Source: Augochlora pura (lineage: Eukaryota > Arthropoda > Insecta > Hymenoptera > Halictidae). Taken from it: a stretch of 64,000 nt of DNA. The notes under the pieces were generated by a model. It did no database searches and was not told the origin of the DNA. It saw only the letters and a program-made list of their open reading frames with translations. Position numbers and translations under genes: made by a program. The stretch is from NCBI RefSeq assembly GCF_028453695.1, contig NC_135781.1:9795640-9859639 (forward strand), written 5' to 3'. Below, piece after piece: positions 51,210 through 61,855 of the stretch. Numbering within the stretch: position 1 is the stretch's first letter; each line of letters begins with the position of its first letter.

Positions 51210-52320
51210 CAGCACAAACCGTTTGCGGCCTCACTTTTTTTGTGCATTTGCACGCCTAGCACAATGTTTATAAATCAAAAGTCTTTTTTTCATCTCAAGT
51301 TGTGTTAGCTAATTTTGTTTGAACATGATATAGTAAGACAGACAAGAGAAACAGTAAATTTATCGATAGAGTTTTTTCCACGTAACGATTCTTCGAAACA
51401 TTTATGTTTTAAAGATGACTCCGTACGATTGACATACTTTTGAAAACTATTTTATTTATTATTAAATATTATAAACTGTTCGTAAACCATTCATACTATT
51501 ACAAATGAACAACGCTACTGAAAATACACTGGTATTTGGCAATCACGCCGATGAGAACAGAAAAGCTCTAACCAGATAGGTTCTAGTACAGTTTTAGGTA
51601 AGTTTCAGAGTATTTCTAGGCTAGTCGTAGGGCACTTTTACGGTGGTTTTAGGGTAGTTTAGGGTTAGTTTTAGGATAGAACACACAGTAATTTTAGAAC
51701 CATGAATGTGTCGAGCAATAGTTACATCGAAAATATTCTACCGATAAGTTTATTGTTTCTAATTGTTTAACAATTATAAGAACTTCTTTTTCTAATAAAA
51801 TCTTCTAGTACTCTCTTGTCCGTTTTACTACCTCATGTTTAAACAAAATTAAGTAACACAACTCGAGATGAAGAAATACTTTCGAAGCACAAATGGCAGG
51901 TAATTCATCTTCATGTGAATGTTAATGAAATACCAAGCACATGTAAAAACGTCTGCGACGAAAATACGTATATAATTCTTTATATAGAATAAATACTTTG
52001 GTTGCGAAGATAGTATTGAAATCTCCATAGCCAAATATATTTGTGCAGAAGACCAGAATTTAATTAAAAATGGTATTTATACGTTAAAATGTGCCGTATT
52101 TCATCTTTCAGAAAACTTCATTGTCTCGCATTAACATTTGGGGGCAAGACATGCATTTGAGACATATCTCAATTTAAATTTAGCATCTTACGCGGCGAAA
52201 GTACAGGTCCGAATATCGTGTTACGTGTTTCAAATGGAGCGTCAGACTTATGAATGAGCGAAAAGGGTGAGATGACAAACACGGTAGAGTGAGACAAGCT
52301 ACATCGTTCATTGGTGTAAC

Positions 52321-52465
52321 TTGTTCACTCGCTGCTCTTTTTCTCTTTTCCTTTAACTGCAAGAGCAACACTACCTCACCAGTAAATCGCCAACCAATCA
52401 GAGTAAAGAAAATATCTGTGTGGACCCTCGGTAACGGATCGAACTGCAGCCTAGAAGTGTTGAAG
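52321..52465 (+). repeat. Dispersed repeat copy upstream of dispatched
   Basis: About 145 bases related (roughly 70% by eye) to 60065-60200 (+) and 59341-59488 (-). Shared blocks include ACCAGTAAAT, CAATCAGAGTAAAGAAAAT, GGTAACGGATCGA and GCAGCCTAGAAGT. No coding capacity. Confidence 0.6.
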
Positions 52466-53078
52466 AAGTGGGGGACCATTTTCTGCATAGATTGTTGCCA
52501 ATTGTTAAGCGTATATCACAGGACTCCAACTCTAGGCCCTCTAAGTATATGCCTCCACGGATCGTACCATTTGTTACTTGTTCTTGTTAACTGACAATGT
52601 AAACACGTGCCACCCCTTTAACTGGGAAGTCCATGTTGCTTTTTAAATTAAGATACCATGTCTCACCTTATTTCATATAAAATTCAATCTATTTGTATGA
52701 CATTTTGTGAACATTACTGCATTCGTAAAAAGTAAAACTTTGCAAATTCGATGATAAATATGAAAATATTCAACAAAATGTTTACACAACAAAATTAAAA
52801 ATATAATGATGTGAATTAAAATTGAGAGGAGATCGAAATCGGAATATGTTTATGTTGCAAGTCTTGGCTGTCGATTTTTGTTGGAATTATACACGCAAGA
52901 AATTACCATACTGTGATATTATACAGCATTTTATTTATTAAACATTCCTGTTAAACTTAAAGACTGTTTGAGTGGCAATCGTATGACAGCTCGAATTTTG
53001 GATTAATATTACGACAGTATTGTTCAAGTATTATACATTTTCAATCATTATTATATGAAAGATATGACTTAAAACATA

Positions 53079-56000
53079 ATGGAAATGGAAGTGTGCTGGT
53101 TGTCTCGAATTATAGCTAATCATCCTTATACCATTTTATTGGGAATACTTACATTTTCTTCAACATGTTTAATTGTTCCCTTAACTGTCAAGAAGTTTCC
53201 AGATTTCTCTGACCCCCAATTAGTAAGTATACAAGAACTAATAAGAGCACACCTGTATCAACTATCATATAATTTATTATTTGTATTTTATTCAGGGCTT
53301 TGAAGCAAGAGGTACAACATTAGCCCAACGTCTTATTGCTTGGCAAAATTTAATGGAAGCAAGTAAACCAGGAGGACAGCTTACTGACAACCCTTTAGAG
53401 TATTATAACTTTGCACGTCAAAAACATGAACAGGTACATATATTAAATTTTTAGCAATGAATTATTGAAAATAAAGTAACTTTACAATATGTTTAAAAAC
53501 TTATAGAATTCTGGCAATGGACAAAATCATAGTAGGGTTAATCAGGGTATTATTAGGAAGAGACCTAAGAATAAAAGAAAACAAGGAAAAAAGTATCAGG
53601 CAGACATAATTAATGATAGACAAGAAGCAAATGAAACTAATACTAAAGATAAATGGGAAGAAATAATAGAATTGAAAAAGGGATATAAAAATCAAGACCA
53701 CATTGATAATGAAAGCTTTTTTTGTAATTTACCCTCTTCTGTTTATGCTCGAGTGGTTATTGGCAAAAATTCAGAGGATTCTAATTTATGGTCGATGGAA
53801 GGTCTATTAGCTCAATGTCACATTGATGCAGAGCTTAGATCAAACGTTCATTTTTCTTCTTTATGTCAAATGCAAATGGAACAGAATAGTGAAGAACATA
53901 AATGTTGCAGAAGTTGGTCACCGGCAAATTATGTTGCACTTTTGTCTAATAGAAGTTCTTGCTTAGGTGTGACAGAAAATGATCTTACTCGAGTAGAAAC
54001 TCTTTTAAGAAGATGTGTATCTTATTATCAGAGCTTTCGGTTGAAATCAAATTGTGCAGAAGACCTATATTGTCGAGCAGAGGTTCCAAGTGAATGTTAT
54101 ATACACAATGCAGCCTATCACTTACTGCACTATTTGCTAGATACAAATTTTATCACTGATCATGTAAGAAAATCGACTCTTGCATAATACAAATTTTCAT
54201 TTGTGTATTTTTTAATACAATTTCTGTCTTCTTTACAGGAACCAGATTCTAAGTTGAATTCAACATTAAAATATGCAATGATATTTTTACCAATTGCTGC
54301 AAGTTCTGCCACTTTAGATTTTTATAGAGAACTGAACAATGGTGATTTATCATATGGAAAATTTTGTGTAAAAGGAATGCAATTGGGTTTAAAAAGTACA
54401 TTATTTGATCAATTATTAGTATCGGATTCAATACTGTTACTTATTGGTTTTGCCTTTGTAACAATTTGTATATGGGCATATACTGGCTCCCTGTTTTTAA
54501 CTGCCACAACTATTATAGCTGTAATTTTTAGCCTTGGCATTTCATATGCATTCTACACTTTGGTTTTATGCATTAAATTCTTTCCATTCATGAATCTATT
54601 GGCCATTGTCGTCGCTGTAGGTAAGATTCTGTAATATTAGTTTATGATACTTATATCGTCACATAATAATTAAATTAAATTATTCATTCATAAGGAATTG
54701 GTGCAGACGATGCGTTTATATACTGTAAAATTTGGGAAAAAGGAAAGCAACAAAAAATATCAGATAATGGTTTAGTAAAACTGGTGCAAGAAACAATGAA
54801 ACATGCTGTACCATCTATGTTTGTTACATCTCTAACTACTGCGGTAGCTTTCTTCGCATCAGTTGTTAGTAATGTTACAGCTATTAACTGTTTCAGGTAT
54901 AAATTTTCTTTGATAATTGAATCATAGAAATTACTACAATAAAATTGTGTAAGATATATTTTACAAATCATTTTACTTTCCAGCTTATTTTCGGGAATGA
55001 CGGTTATTGCCAATTTCTTTCTAATGATAACTTGGTTACCAGCGTGTGTAGTAGTGTCAGAACGATTCAGCTGGAACATGTTATCTCCTGCAAATTATGT
55101 GATGCGAAAAATTATTCGTCCATTGCGACTGTTTGGAGACAGAGTCGCCACAAGTTTTAATGTGTTCTTGACACAAACTGTGTTTGGTTTTCGCTGGTGT
55201 TGGTTACTAAGTTTGGGTGTCATCGCAATATTATGTTGTATTGTTGTTTTCAAATATCCTGGCCTGGAATTACCGGATACAGCTGAGTTTCAATTATTCG
55301 ATAGCTCGCACACATTTGAGAAGTATGATTTAATATATTCGCACAAGTTTTGGTTTGAGAAACGTGAAACGGTATGTGAAAGAATTTTTTAATATTTTCT
55401 TCATTCAATTATTGTGCGAAATTTTGTTATAGCCAATAAGAGAGTCTATGATTTCAGGTTTACAATGGGGATGTGCTGCCGTTAAGGTTCATATGGGGTA
55501 TTAAACCAATTGATAATGGCAACTACTTAGATCCTCATTTTATTGGTACTCCAGAATGGGATGAATCTTTCGATATTTCTCATTCAGAGTCACAGATATG
55601 GCTACAACAATTTTGCCGTGATCTGCGAAGTCAACCTTTTTACCGTGAAACTTTGGGACCTTTGCTTCCTAATTGTTTTATTGAATCATTACACAACTGG
55701 ATGAAAAGACGCTGCGAAGACCCCATTGATCCGCATATTAATTACCTGCCATGCTGTGAAAAGAATAAATTTCCATACAATTCTAGTGTATTGGAACAAT
55801 GTGCAGCTGAAGCCAGTGCAAAATTGCATAATACTCCGGCGCATTGGTGGGCCCGTCAAGGTGTTTCCGCTGGTATAAAATTCTTAAATGATCCAGCTCT
55901 TACACAATCACAAACCTCGAATGAAACGGGTTCAGTGATTATGCCGATCACTAAAATTAAAGTCTTAGTTGTTGAATATGACAGTATATATAATTACAGT

Positions 56001-56100
56001 CTCTCTTATTCAAATATGAACCAATTTTTTCACCAGGTATATATATGTATAATACATTATCATTTTACATGTTTTAGAAAAACACCTAATTATTGAATAG

Positions 56101-56136
<36 letters not shown>

Positions 56137-57162
56137 ATATATATATATTAGGTTTTATCATTAAAATCTTTAATGTGCTTTGTAGGTTGAAATTTGGATG
56201 CAAAATCAGTTGAACAAGGCACCACTGGGTATGCGTGGCGGTTGGTTTGTAAGCAGATTAGAAGTTTATGAGTTACAGCGGACATTGTATGAAGGTACCC
56301 TTTGGGCAATAGGAGTTTCATTAATTTTAGCACTTACGGTACTCGTCATTGTGACGTTCAATCCTCTTATAAGCTTGTATGCTATCATAACAATTGGAGC
56401 AGCAATCATAGTTACAGTTGCTGGTCTAATACTTCTTGGTTGGAAATTAAATGTTTTGGAAAGTGTTACAGTGTCTACTGCCATTGGTACGTATTTTTAA
56501 GTCTGTTAGCTTTGATGCTTTACAAAATACATATATTAACATCTACACACTACTTAGGTTTAACTGTAGACTTCAGTTTGCATTACGTAGTAAGCTATAG
56601 AGCATGTACATCTAAAAAGAAAGAGGACAGAATGAAAACAGCACTTTCACAAATGGGAGGTCCAACTTTGATGGCTGCTCTTACAAGCGGAGCTGCTGGT
56701 GCTCTTATGTTGCCATCATGTGTATTAGCATATATTCAGATTGGTATATTTTTACTACTTGTAATGAGCATAAGTTGGTCATATGCTACATTCTTTTTAT
56801 GCCCATTGCTGGCAATTATGGGACCGTCATTTCAATTTGCTCAGTTCCAGTATCCAAGGTAATTGTTTTAACTTATTTAAATTTTGGTTTTACAAATAAT
56901 TTTACAACAATCTTAACATGATTGCAGTTTGAATGTATTATGGAAGTACCTTCGTAAAAATGAGCCTAGAAATGTGCCTGAAAAAAGTACAGATAATAGT
57001 AGGACTAGAAGGAAATTTAAAGGACGAGGGATGTGGTCAGAATCTACACTAAGTACGTCTAGTACAGCATGTCAATTCCACTGTAACGAAATAGAGACTT
57101 TCACGAGACCACCGCCATCGTCATCACTACCTCCATCTCCGACATCAGCGTTACTCCATTGA
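53079..57162 (+). CDS. disp: Protein dispatched homolog, RND-type transporter with sterol-sensing domain
   Basis: Ten exons: 53079-53222, 53296-53433, 53507-54163, 54239-54620, 54695-54896, 54984-55371, 55458-56036, 56186-56486, 56558-56858, 56928-57162; 1108 residues (Drosophila about 1200). Dispatched releases lipid-modified Hedgehog from producing cells at the plasma membrane, driven by ion flux. Residues 1-45 include the first membrane helix. A large extracellular loop (about 46-320) carries a very basic stretch, RKRPKNKRKQGKK (111-123), possibly a processing site. The sterol-sensing domain follows (about 320-520), with the TM4 motif GIGADDAFIY including both aspartates (445-446). A second extracellular loop (about 600-850) and a second six-helix block follow, with GLTVDFSLHY at 931-940. 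The cytoplasmic tail is proline/serine-rich. Phases agree at all nine junctions. The paralogous Patched and PTCHD families fit less well. Confidence 0.94.
56102..56149. repeat. (AT)n microsatellite in dispatched intron 7
   Basis: About 48 bases of almost pure alternating TA, broken by one ATTATT, just upstream of the exon 8 acceptor at 56183-56185. Confidence 0.95.
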
Positions 57163-59340
57163 AATGCTAGGTGAATAATATATTTGTTTTAAGAAATAAT
57201 ACTATTGGTACAAATGAATGGATACGATACAATGTACGATCCTTCAAATGTTGAATCGATGAACTCATTCAAATGTAATTTGTGTCCTATATAACGTTAT
57301 GATCATGTGTAACTGACGTGTCACTGGCTGTGTTTAAAATAGTTGTACGATATTATGTACGTACTTTTTAAGTACTAATATTCATTGGGCTTCCTTTATA
57401 AGTTATGCATGTATGTGGAGGATGCTATGAAATGATAAGTCACGACTGTTATAGCGTGATTCCACACCTTTGAATCGATGGAGATTTTATAAGGGATGTT
57501 GGTGCAAATTTGGCCTGAAGCATCATTTTCCAGATTAATTTTTTTTATCATTTTATTATTTCATTATACAGTACTCGTCAGGAGGAACAATGGTCTCAAA
57601 GGAATCGTGAATCAAAACCCAATAGCTCTCATAACAAATAATAACATAGTCACATTGATGATACATGCAAAATAAGAAAATTGAAAATCTATCTTGAAAA
57701 TCATACTTAAGGTCAATTTTGCAGCAACCTTTTTTGTGAAAAATCTATTGACGGAAAGATGGAGAATCGCGTTGTAACGGTCATAACATTTAATTTCGTA
57801 GCATCCTGTACATATGTATACTCTGTAACCATTATAATGCGAGTGAAGACTTTACAGTGCCAAATGTTTGGTTGTTAATTTTTTAGATAACATGAGCTGT
57901 ATAATGTGTTCGTAGATGTAGATCTGTAGTAAATTGTAGATGATGTGTTCGATATGAATAATATTTCTAAAGCACAACAACGTTAAATTTACATTTACAT
58001 ATCTCTCGAATGCATTTTGACTTCTTATACACAATTCTTTTGCATAAGCATTTTTTATACTATAAACTTTTTTCAACGAATATTTCCATGCTACAAGGCT
58101 TAAGTCAATCTTGAGTTTTATATATATTGTAGTATATTTTGTAGATCTTTTACTATGATTTTTATATTGCAATTAAAATCATTTTGCTTTTATATATAAA
58201 AAGAAGTGTTAATACAATTTACAAATTCTTTAACAAAGAACTGTTTAATGAAGTTCTATTTAATATAGACTATTTAACTTGCAAATTACATATTACCATT
58301 GTATTATATGTACTGAATGAATGAACTTATTATGAATTATAGATGTAGAAACTGAAATGAGTTTAAATCCATCACTCTGCAGGTAATAATTTCAAGGTCA
58401 TAAGCTATGCAATGCATGTATGTGTATTTACAAAATAACTAAATATGATATTATACATGATTTCTTTTCAAGGTACTAAAAAAAGACTGACGAATTTTAA
58501 TTGTTTTCATTGATAAATGCTGCAGCATATTAAGGAGATTTAATAAAACATATATTCCTTTAAATTTTATGTAATTTCATATAATAATCACATAGATGAA
58601 TATTCGTTTAAATTATTTTTTTATAACGAAAAAATGTGTCATTAATATGCTTTATTATACTTTTAGCTTTTTTAATTACATTTTATTATACAGTTATGTT
58701 AAGATTTTGTATACAAAACATGAATAGATCTCAACAATTCATATAATACAATGCTGTGCTTCACAATGACTACAAATCGGTGCTATTACAGGAACTGTAT
58801 CAAGTTAGCTAATATGTGTGTTTGTTCATCAATTACTTAAAGATTTATACATAATGAATGTAAAGATATTTAATCTGAATTGTCTAGAATGCCTTGGAAA
58901 TCTTGAATATACCTACATATGTATCTGTATATGTTACAATATATTACAGTGATCTTGTTATGTATGTTAAAAAAAAAAACAATGTCATGTAACTATGTAT
59001 ACATCTAATGTTTCATCCAGCATAAGCTGCGATAAGCATGTGACTGTTCACTATGAAGAAAATATATCTTAAATTTTTATAATACAATTGTACCTACATA
59101 TAACAATCTTCAATCGACATTTGGGAAACTCAAAACCGATCATTACGTCTCATGAAATATTACCTTCTAAGTGTCATCAGCATGTATAATTAGCATTTAG
59201 CGTGCAAATCATGCAAATGGTTGAGCCGAGTGCCCAGCGTCCAGCATGAACAGTTACCCAGTTTGCCAAGATCGCTCAGATTGCGACCAATAGCCCATGT
59301 TACACAATGTGAACATTGAGGATTGTATAGTAATGAATCC
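57163..59340. other. dispatched 3' UTR and intergenic DNA
   Basis: AT-rich with no coding exon on either strand. The longest open frame (57852-58172 on -) has a composition expected of AT-rich DNA and matches nothing. The dispatched 3' UTR probably extends to the AATAAA at 58542. An A-run lies at 58969-58979. Confidence 0.5.
58542..58547 (+). terminator. Candidate dispatched polyadenylation signal
   Basis: AATAAA 1.4 kb past the dispatched stop; first clear canonical hexamer found by eye in this stretch. Confidence 0.35.
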
Positions 59341-59488
59341 TACTCCTGCACACCTCCAGGCCGCAGCTCGATCCGTTACCGAAGGTTAATGTAGAAATTT
59401 TTTTGCTTTAATTCAGTGTCAATCTATTGATGAGCCTGCCCTGTCCTTACAGTCAAAGAAAAAGAGAGAAAACAGCAAGTGGTCAAAA
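59341..59488 (-). repeat. Dispersed repeat copy (inverted)
   Basis: Read on -, it contains TTTCTTTGACTGTAAGGACA, ATTTCTACATTAACC, GGTAACGGATCGAGCTGCGG and CCTGGAGGTG, matching 52321-52465 and 60065-60200. With the copy at 60065 it forms an inverted pair about 570 bases apart. Confidence 0.65.
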
Positions 59489-59505
59489 GAGCATGAATAA
59501 GTCAC

Positions 59506-59566
59506 GCGTTGCTGTAGCATGCCTTCCAACATTTCAGACGTGCATGCTGCAGCTGTAACCATCGGA
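59506..59566 (+). repeat. Direct repeat unit 1
   Basis: GCGTTGCTGTAG through CATGCTGCAGCTGTAAC is repeated with changes at 59887-59940 (GCGTTGCGGTAG through CATGCTGCAACTGCAAC). The second unit lies beyond the TTAA-flanked MITE. Confidence 0.5.
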
Positions 59567-59612
59567 CAAGGTGTCAACGAACAGCTCGGATGGACATACC
59601 GCTACTTTTGCA

Positions 59613-59856
59613 TTAACACGTTGACGACGGCTTGACCCACCGGTGGGTCATGCTTGTCAGACCCGTGGGCTGCGTACATTTGTTCATTTTGCTTGCATTT
59701 CACAAAATAGATACTACAAAATAGGTTTATGTTACTCTATCTGAACATTATAAACAGATATTCAATAGTAAAAACATAATTATTTAATTTTTGTAAATTT
59801 CGGGCGCCGACTCACAGAAAATATCGTGAATATCGGCGCCGGCGTCAACATGTTAA
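59613..59856. mobile_element. piggyBac-like MITE, 244 bp
   Basis: TTAA at both ends with inverted termini TTAACACGTTGACGACGG (left) and, inward from the right, TTAACATGTTGACGCCGG (16 of 18). The terminus shares TTAACACGTTGA with the element at 42505-42998. Inner parts are GC-rich (GGTGGGTCA; GGCGCCG) and the core is AT-rich. No coding capacity. It sits between two diverged direct repeat units, so it inserted into older repetitive DNA. Confidence 0.75.
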
Positions 59857-59886
59857 AGCATTGTCTTAGAATCGATTTTAAACTTA

Positions 59887-59940
59887 GCGTTGCGGTAGTT
59901 GCATTCGAATTTCAGCATCCATGCTGCAACTGCAACTCTC
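59887..59940 (+). repeat. Direct repeat unit 2
   Basis: Diverged copy of 59506-59566, same orientation. Confidence 0.5.
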
Positions 59941-60064
59941 CGCAGGATGGTATATTTTCTTAAAGTTACGAGTCAAATTAACAACGGTTGAATTAATGTA
60001 GCGATTGTTAACGCGTTTTTCTAAATGAGATAGAACGTACAGTGCTTTGCAACATCAGATTATT

Positions 60065-60200
60065 CTCTATTTTTCCTCGTTTTCTTTGACTATGTGGGCA
60101 GGACTCACTTACCAGTAAATTGACAATCAATCGGAGCAAAGAAAATTTCTACATTCTCCCTCGCTAACAGATCGAGCTTCGGCCTGTAGGTAGGAGTAGA
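60065..60200 (+). repeat. Dispersed repeat copy next to the Tc1 element
   Basis: Contains TTACCAGTAAATTGACAATC, GAGCAAAGAAAATTTCTACA, TCGCTAACAGATCGAGC and GGCCTGTAGGT, aligned with 52321-52465. The Tc1-like element begins 18 bases past its end. Confidence 0.65.
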
Positions 60201-60217
60201 ACCCACTAATGTACATA

Positions 60218-61853
60218 CAGTCAGTCCTATAAATATTCGTACCCTCATGGCTTATAAGAGAAATCTGTTGAAATTAAGGGATGCATGTCAGATTTTGCAA
60301 TAAACTTTTTATTATCAATGAACACATGTATAAAGTTTATTTACACCAAATTATAACAAAATTGATTAACTAATAACAAAAATATATTGATTTTACTCCT
60401 CGTAATACGTAATAAGAGTCCACAAAAGTATTCGTACTATTCTTAGCAGAGACGATTTTGTTTTGTTACACCGTCATTTCATATCGAAACTAATTTCCAC
60501 AGTTGACAGTCGGTTGGGTGAATGCCAACAGAGTAGTCTAGTTCGAAACTTTTTCAGAATAACATCAATAATCAGAAATGAGTCGAAAGAAGTCCGAGAC
60601 TACTCTAGAGGAGCGTAAAATAATTTTTAAATTACACCAAGAAGGCAAAAGTTATGTTGAGATAGCAAAAATAGTAGACAGAAGTAAATCGACGATTCAA
60701 TTCATCATTAAACGGATGAAAACAAGTGATACTTTGTTAAATAACAAACGTACTGGAAGACCAAAGATTTTAACAGTTCGAGAAAGAAATACTGTTATAC
60801 GTGAAGTGCAAAAAAATCCTCGAATTAGTGCGCCTAAGTTAGCTACAATGTGTAACGACATGTTCAATAAAAAGGTTTCTGCTGAAACTTGTCGAAGAAT
60901 ATTGAGAAGTAAAAATTTTCATGGTCGAACACAGACGAAGAAGCCCTTCATTAGTAAAATTAACAGGACAAAGAGATTAGCATTTGCGAAGGAGTACAGA
61001 AATCAAAGTAATACCTTTTGGAAGAAAGTTATTTTCTCAGATGATTCGAAATTTAACATTTTTGGATGTGACGGAAGAGGAAAAGTTTGTAGAAAGCCTA
61101 ATACAGAACTAGAATTAAAAAATGTACAACCAACTGTAGAGAATAGTGGAGGCTCCATGATGGTGTAGGGCTGTATGGCGGTATTCGGAGTGGGCATACT
61201 TGTCTTTATCGATGGAATTATGGATAAGATAAAGTATAAAAATATACTCTAAGAAAATCTGCACTCAAATGTGATTAGGCTTGGTCTGGAAGATGACTAC
61301 TATTTCCAACACAACAACGACCCGAAACATACTGCTCAGATTGTTTGTGAGTGGATACTTTCCCATGTTCCCCATTTTTAACATATACCTCCTCAGAAAC
61401 CAGGTACAAGTCCTATAGAAAATTTATGGGCAGAAATAGATAAAAGACTGCACGAGTATGAAATTTTCAATAAACAAATGCTAAAAAACAAAAGTTTGGA
61501 ATACTATTGAACCAAATATCACATTAAAACTAGTAGAAAGTATGCCAAATCGATTAAACGATATAATAAGGCATAAAGGTGGACCCACTAAATACTAGAA
61601 AATTAATATAAAGTAAAAAAGCTACTCTAATATGCAATTTTTTTGACAAAATCTACACTGGTACGAATAAAAATCAATATATTTTTGTTATTAGTTAATA
61701 AATTTTGTTATAAGTTGGTATAAATAAATTTTATACATGTGTACTATTTTATACATAATAAAAAGTTTATTGCAAAATCTTACATGCATCTCTTGATTTC
61801 AACAAATTTCTCTTATAAGCAATGAGGGTACGAATACTTATGGGACTGACTGT
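60218..61853 (+). mobile_element. Tc1/mariner-superfamily transposon, full length, inactive
   Basis: 1636 bp flanked by TA at 60216-60217 and 61854-61855. The ends are inverted and long: left 60218-60395 and right 61670-61853 are highly similar, both starting CAGTCAGTCC. Each end has an outer (60234-60243; 61828-61837) and an inner (60428-60437; 61661-61670) copy of TATTCGTAC, an IR/DR arrangement where transposase would bind twice per end. The interior is one transposase gene, now broken. Because both long termini remain similar, the insertion is fairly recent compared with the older repeats around it; that dating is inference. Confidence 0.92.
60578..61598 (+). pseudogene. Tc1-like transposase, broken
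   Basis: The first 196 codons from ATG 60578 are intact: a helix-turn-helix part (LHQEGKSYVEIAKIVDRSKS), a GRP(K) hook-like motif (TGRPKILT), a second HTH-like part, and the first catalytic region VIFSDDSKFNIFG. TAG at 61166 follows in the conserved GGSMMV segment. Two further stops occur (about 61250 and 61378), then HNNDPKHTA, SPIENLWAEIDKR and, after a frameshift near 61480-61500, the usual end GGPTKY and TAG at 61596. In the second catalytic motif, where Tc1 proteins usually read QDNDPKHT, the aligned catalytic Asp is replaced by Asn. The protein could not work as a transposase. DDxE (DD34E-type) Tc1 group. Confidence 0.92.
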
Positions 61854-61855
61854 AG

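Larger units (their letters stand above)
51051..53078. other. Divergent promoter interval S2P / dispatched
   Basis: About 2 kb between the start codons of two divergent genes. A CCAAT box on - (CCAATCA, about 51131-51137) lies about 80 bases upstream of the S2P ATG, inside a copy of the dispersed repeat. A run of near-repeats built on TTTTAGGGTAG/TTTTAGGATAG occurs at about 51592-51680. A second, longer repeat copy is at 52321-52465. No coding exon seen. Confidence 0.5.
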
